A stretch of DNA of 5,821 nucleotides from an uncultured Pseudomonadota bacterium. GTDB taxonomy: Bacteria; Pseudomonadota; Alphaproteobacteria; RF32; CAG-239. This document shows positions 5,487 through 5,821 of the stretch, piece after piece; position 1 is the first letter of the stretch, and each line of letters opens with the position of its first letter. The position numbers were made by a program, and so were the translations under genes. Under the pieces are notes generated by a model that was not told the DNA's origin, ran no database searches, and was given only the letters and a program-made list of their open reading frames with translations. Where the stretch lies: assembly GCA_902767055.1 (NCBI GenBank), contig CACXFX010000076.1:1-5821 (forward strand). Direction: 5' to 3'.

Positions 5487-5726
5487 TTAGTCATTAGCGT
5501 TGGGGCAAACTTTAGCTTGTTCAGCATTAAATTTAACAACCTGCGGATCCGCATCGGCATCGTTTGAAATAGCTTCTTGCGGGCATTCTGAAATGCAAAC
5601 ACCGCAATCAATGCAAACATCCGGATCAACAACCAATTGATTTTCTGCTTCATGAAAAGCATCAACCGGACAAACACTGGCGCAAGCTTTGCATTTAATG
5701 CAGCTATCATTCACAACTGAAGGCAT
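5487..5726 (-). CDS. 2[4Fe-4S] ferredoxin with an FdxA-like body
   Basis: A 79-aa soluble cytoplasmic electron carrier. Cluster-binding motifs are C9-x2-C12-x2-C15-x3-C19-P and C38-x2-C41-x2-C44-x3-C48-P, giving two complete sets of four ligands. Outside the first motif it follows the FdxA (7Fe ferredoxin) pattern: CIKCK, CPVDAFHEAENQLVVDPDVCIDCGVCISECPQEAI, and a C-terminal FNAEQAKVCPN like the LNAEYAKVWPN of FdxA. In FdxA the first motif is spaced for a [3Fe-4S] cluster and a Cys follows CPVD; here the spacing is of the clostridial 8Fe type and that Cys is Ala (A23). C74 is an additional cysteine where FdxA has Trp. The start is ATG at 5726, with AGGAG 7 nt upstream; a frame extension to 5747 adds seven residues without family support. 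It probably serves low-potential partners such as pyruvate oxidoreductase or hydrogenase, which is inference. Confidence 0.93.
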   Translation of the reverse strand: MPSVVNDSCIKCKACASVCPVDAFHEAENQLVVDPDVCIDCGVCISECPQEAISNDADADPQVVKFNAEQAKVCPNAND

Positions 5727-5733
5727 AAAAAAT

Positions 5734-5738
5734 CTCCT
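5734..5738 (-). promoter_or_regulatory. Ribosome binding site deciding the ferredoxin start
   Basis: AGGAG on the minus strand lies 7 nt before the ATG at 5726. It would fall inside the coding frame if the upstream start at 5747 were used, so the shorter protein is preferred. Confidence 0.75.
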
Positions 5739-5766
5739 AAAAAACAAATTAAATCATACAAGGCTC

Positions 5767-5795
5767 TATGTAACCGCATTTATTTTAAAATGCAA
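5767..5795 (-). promoter_or_regulatory. Possible promoter of the ferredoxin gene
   Basis: On the minus strand TTGCAT (5795-5790) and TACATA (5772-5767) are spaced by 17 bp. Both boxes are only partial matches. The spacer carries a palindrome (5776-5793). A TATGAT nearer the gene is an alternative -10 but lacks a -35 at proper spacing. Confidence 0.35.
5776..5793. repeat. Palindrome in the ferredoxin promoter region
   Basis: GCATTT (5776-5781) and AAATGC (5788-5793) are perfect inverted arms around a 6-bp AT centre. The dyad lies across the proposed -35 and spacer, a usual operator position. No known regulator motif is recognised with confidence. Confidence 0.4.
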
Positions 5796-5821
5796 GTCTT
5801 TTTTTATTAAATTCCATTGAG

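Noticed and set aside
5487..5726. Calling the ferredoxin a standard 7Fe FdxA
   Set aside because: The first motif has complete 2[4Fe-4S] spacing and the cysteine characteristic of FdxA after CPVD is missing, so the gene symbol fdxA was not assigned.
5727..5747. Upstream ATG start adding seven residues to the ferredoxin
   Set aside because: Ferredoxins of this kind begin a few residues before the first cysteine, and the strong AGGAG lies inside the extension and points to the ATG at 5726.

Overview
The window is AT-rich DNA that most likely comes from an anaerobic or fermentative alphaproteobacterium. The taxon is inferred from an ihfA gene followed directly by a MerR regulator of the type that sits beside ihfA in alphaproteobacteria (N-terminus with HVLRFWET, wing GRRYYRPDDV). 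The lifestyle is inferred from three genes: a TM1266-type regulator that normally accompanies [FeFe]-hydrogenases, a 2[4Fe-4S] ferredoxin, and a membrane pyrophosphatase that conserves energy from PPi. No rRNA, tRNA, CRISPR array or insertion sequence was seen.

Layout from left to right. Positions 1-137 (minus) hold the start of a secreted protein that runs off the window. Its upstream region, 138-480, is a long leader with a strong sigma70-type promoter at 426-454, about 257 nt of highly structured RNA, and a terminator-like hairpin with a U-tract 27 nt before the gene. The leader contains two copies of a 38-40 nt module, and its closing helix competes with the terminator. I do not recognise it as a known RNA class; it is the best candidate here for an undescribed element. 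The merR terminator overlaps this promoter. Next come merR (501-935) and ihfA (947-1231), a minus-strand operon. A 161-bp divergent intergenic region separates them from a plus-strand pair: a CPA2/Kef-type antiporter membrane domain (1393-2595) and a 79-aa TM1266-like ACT-fold protein (2661-2900), closed by a clear terminator. A good promoter preceded by an IHF-consensus match then drives hppA (3045-5405). A bidirectional terminator is shared between hppA and the convergent ferredoxin gene (5487-5726, minus), whose promoter region contains a palindrome.

Functional picture. The antiporter and the H+-pyrophosphatase both act on the proton or cation gradient of the cytoplasmic membrane. The ferredoxin and the hydrogenase-associated regulator point to low-potential electron flow and possibly H2 metabolism, although no hydrogenase gene lies in the window. 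IHF-alpha could act on the hppA promoter, but that rests on one consensus match.
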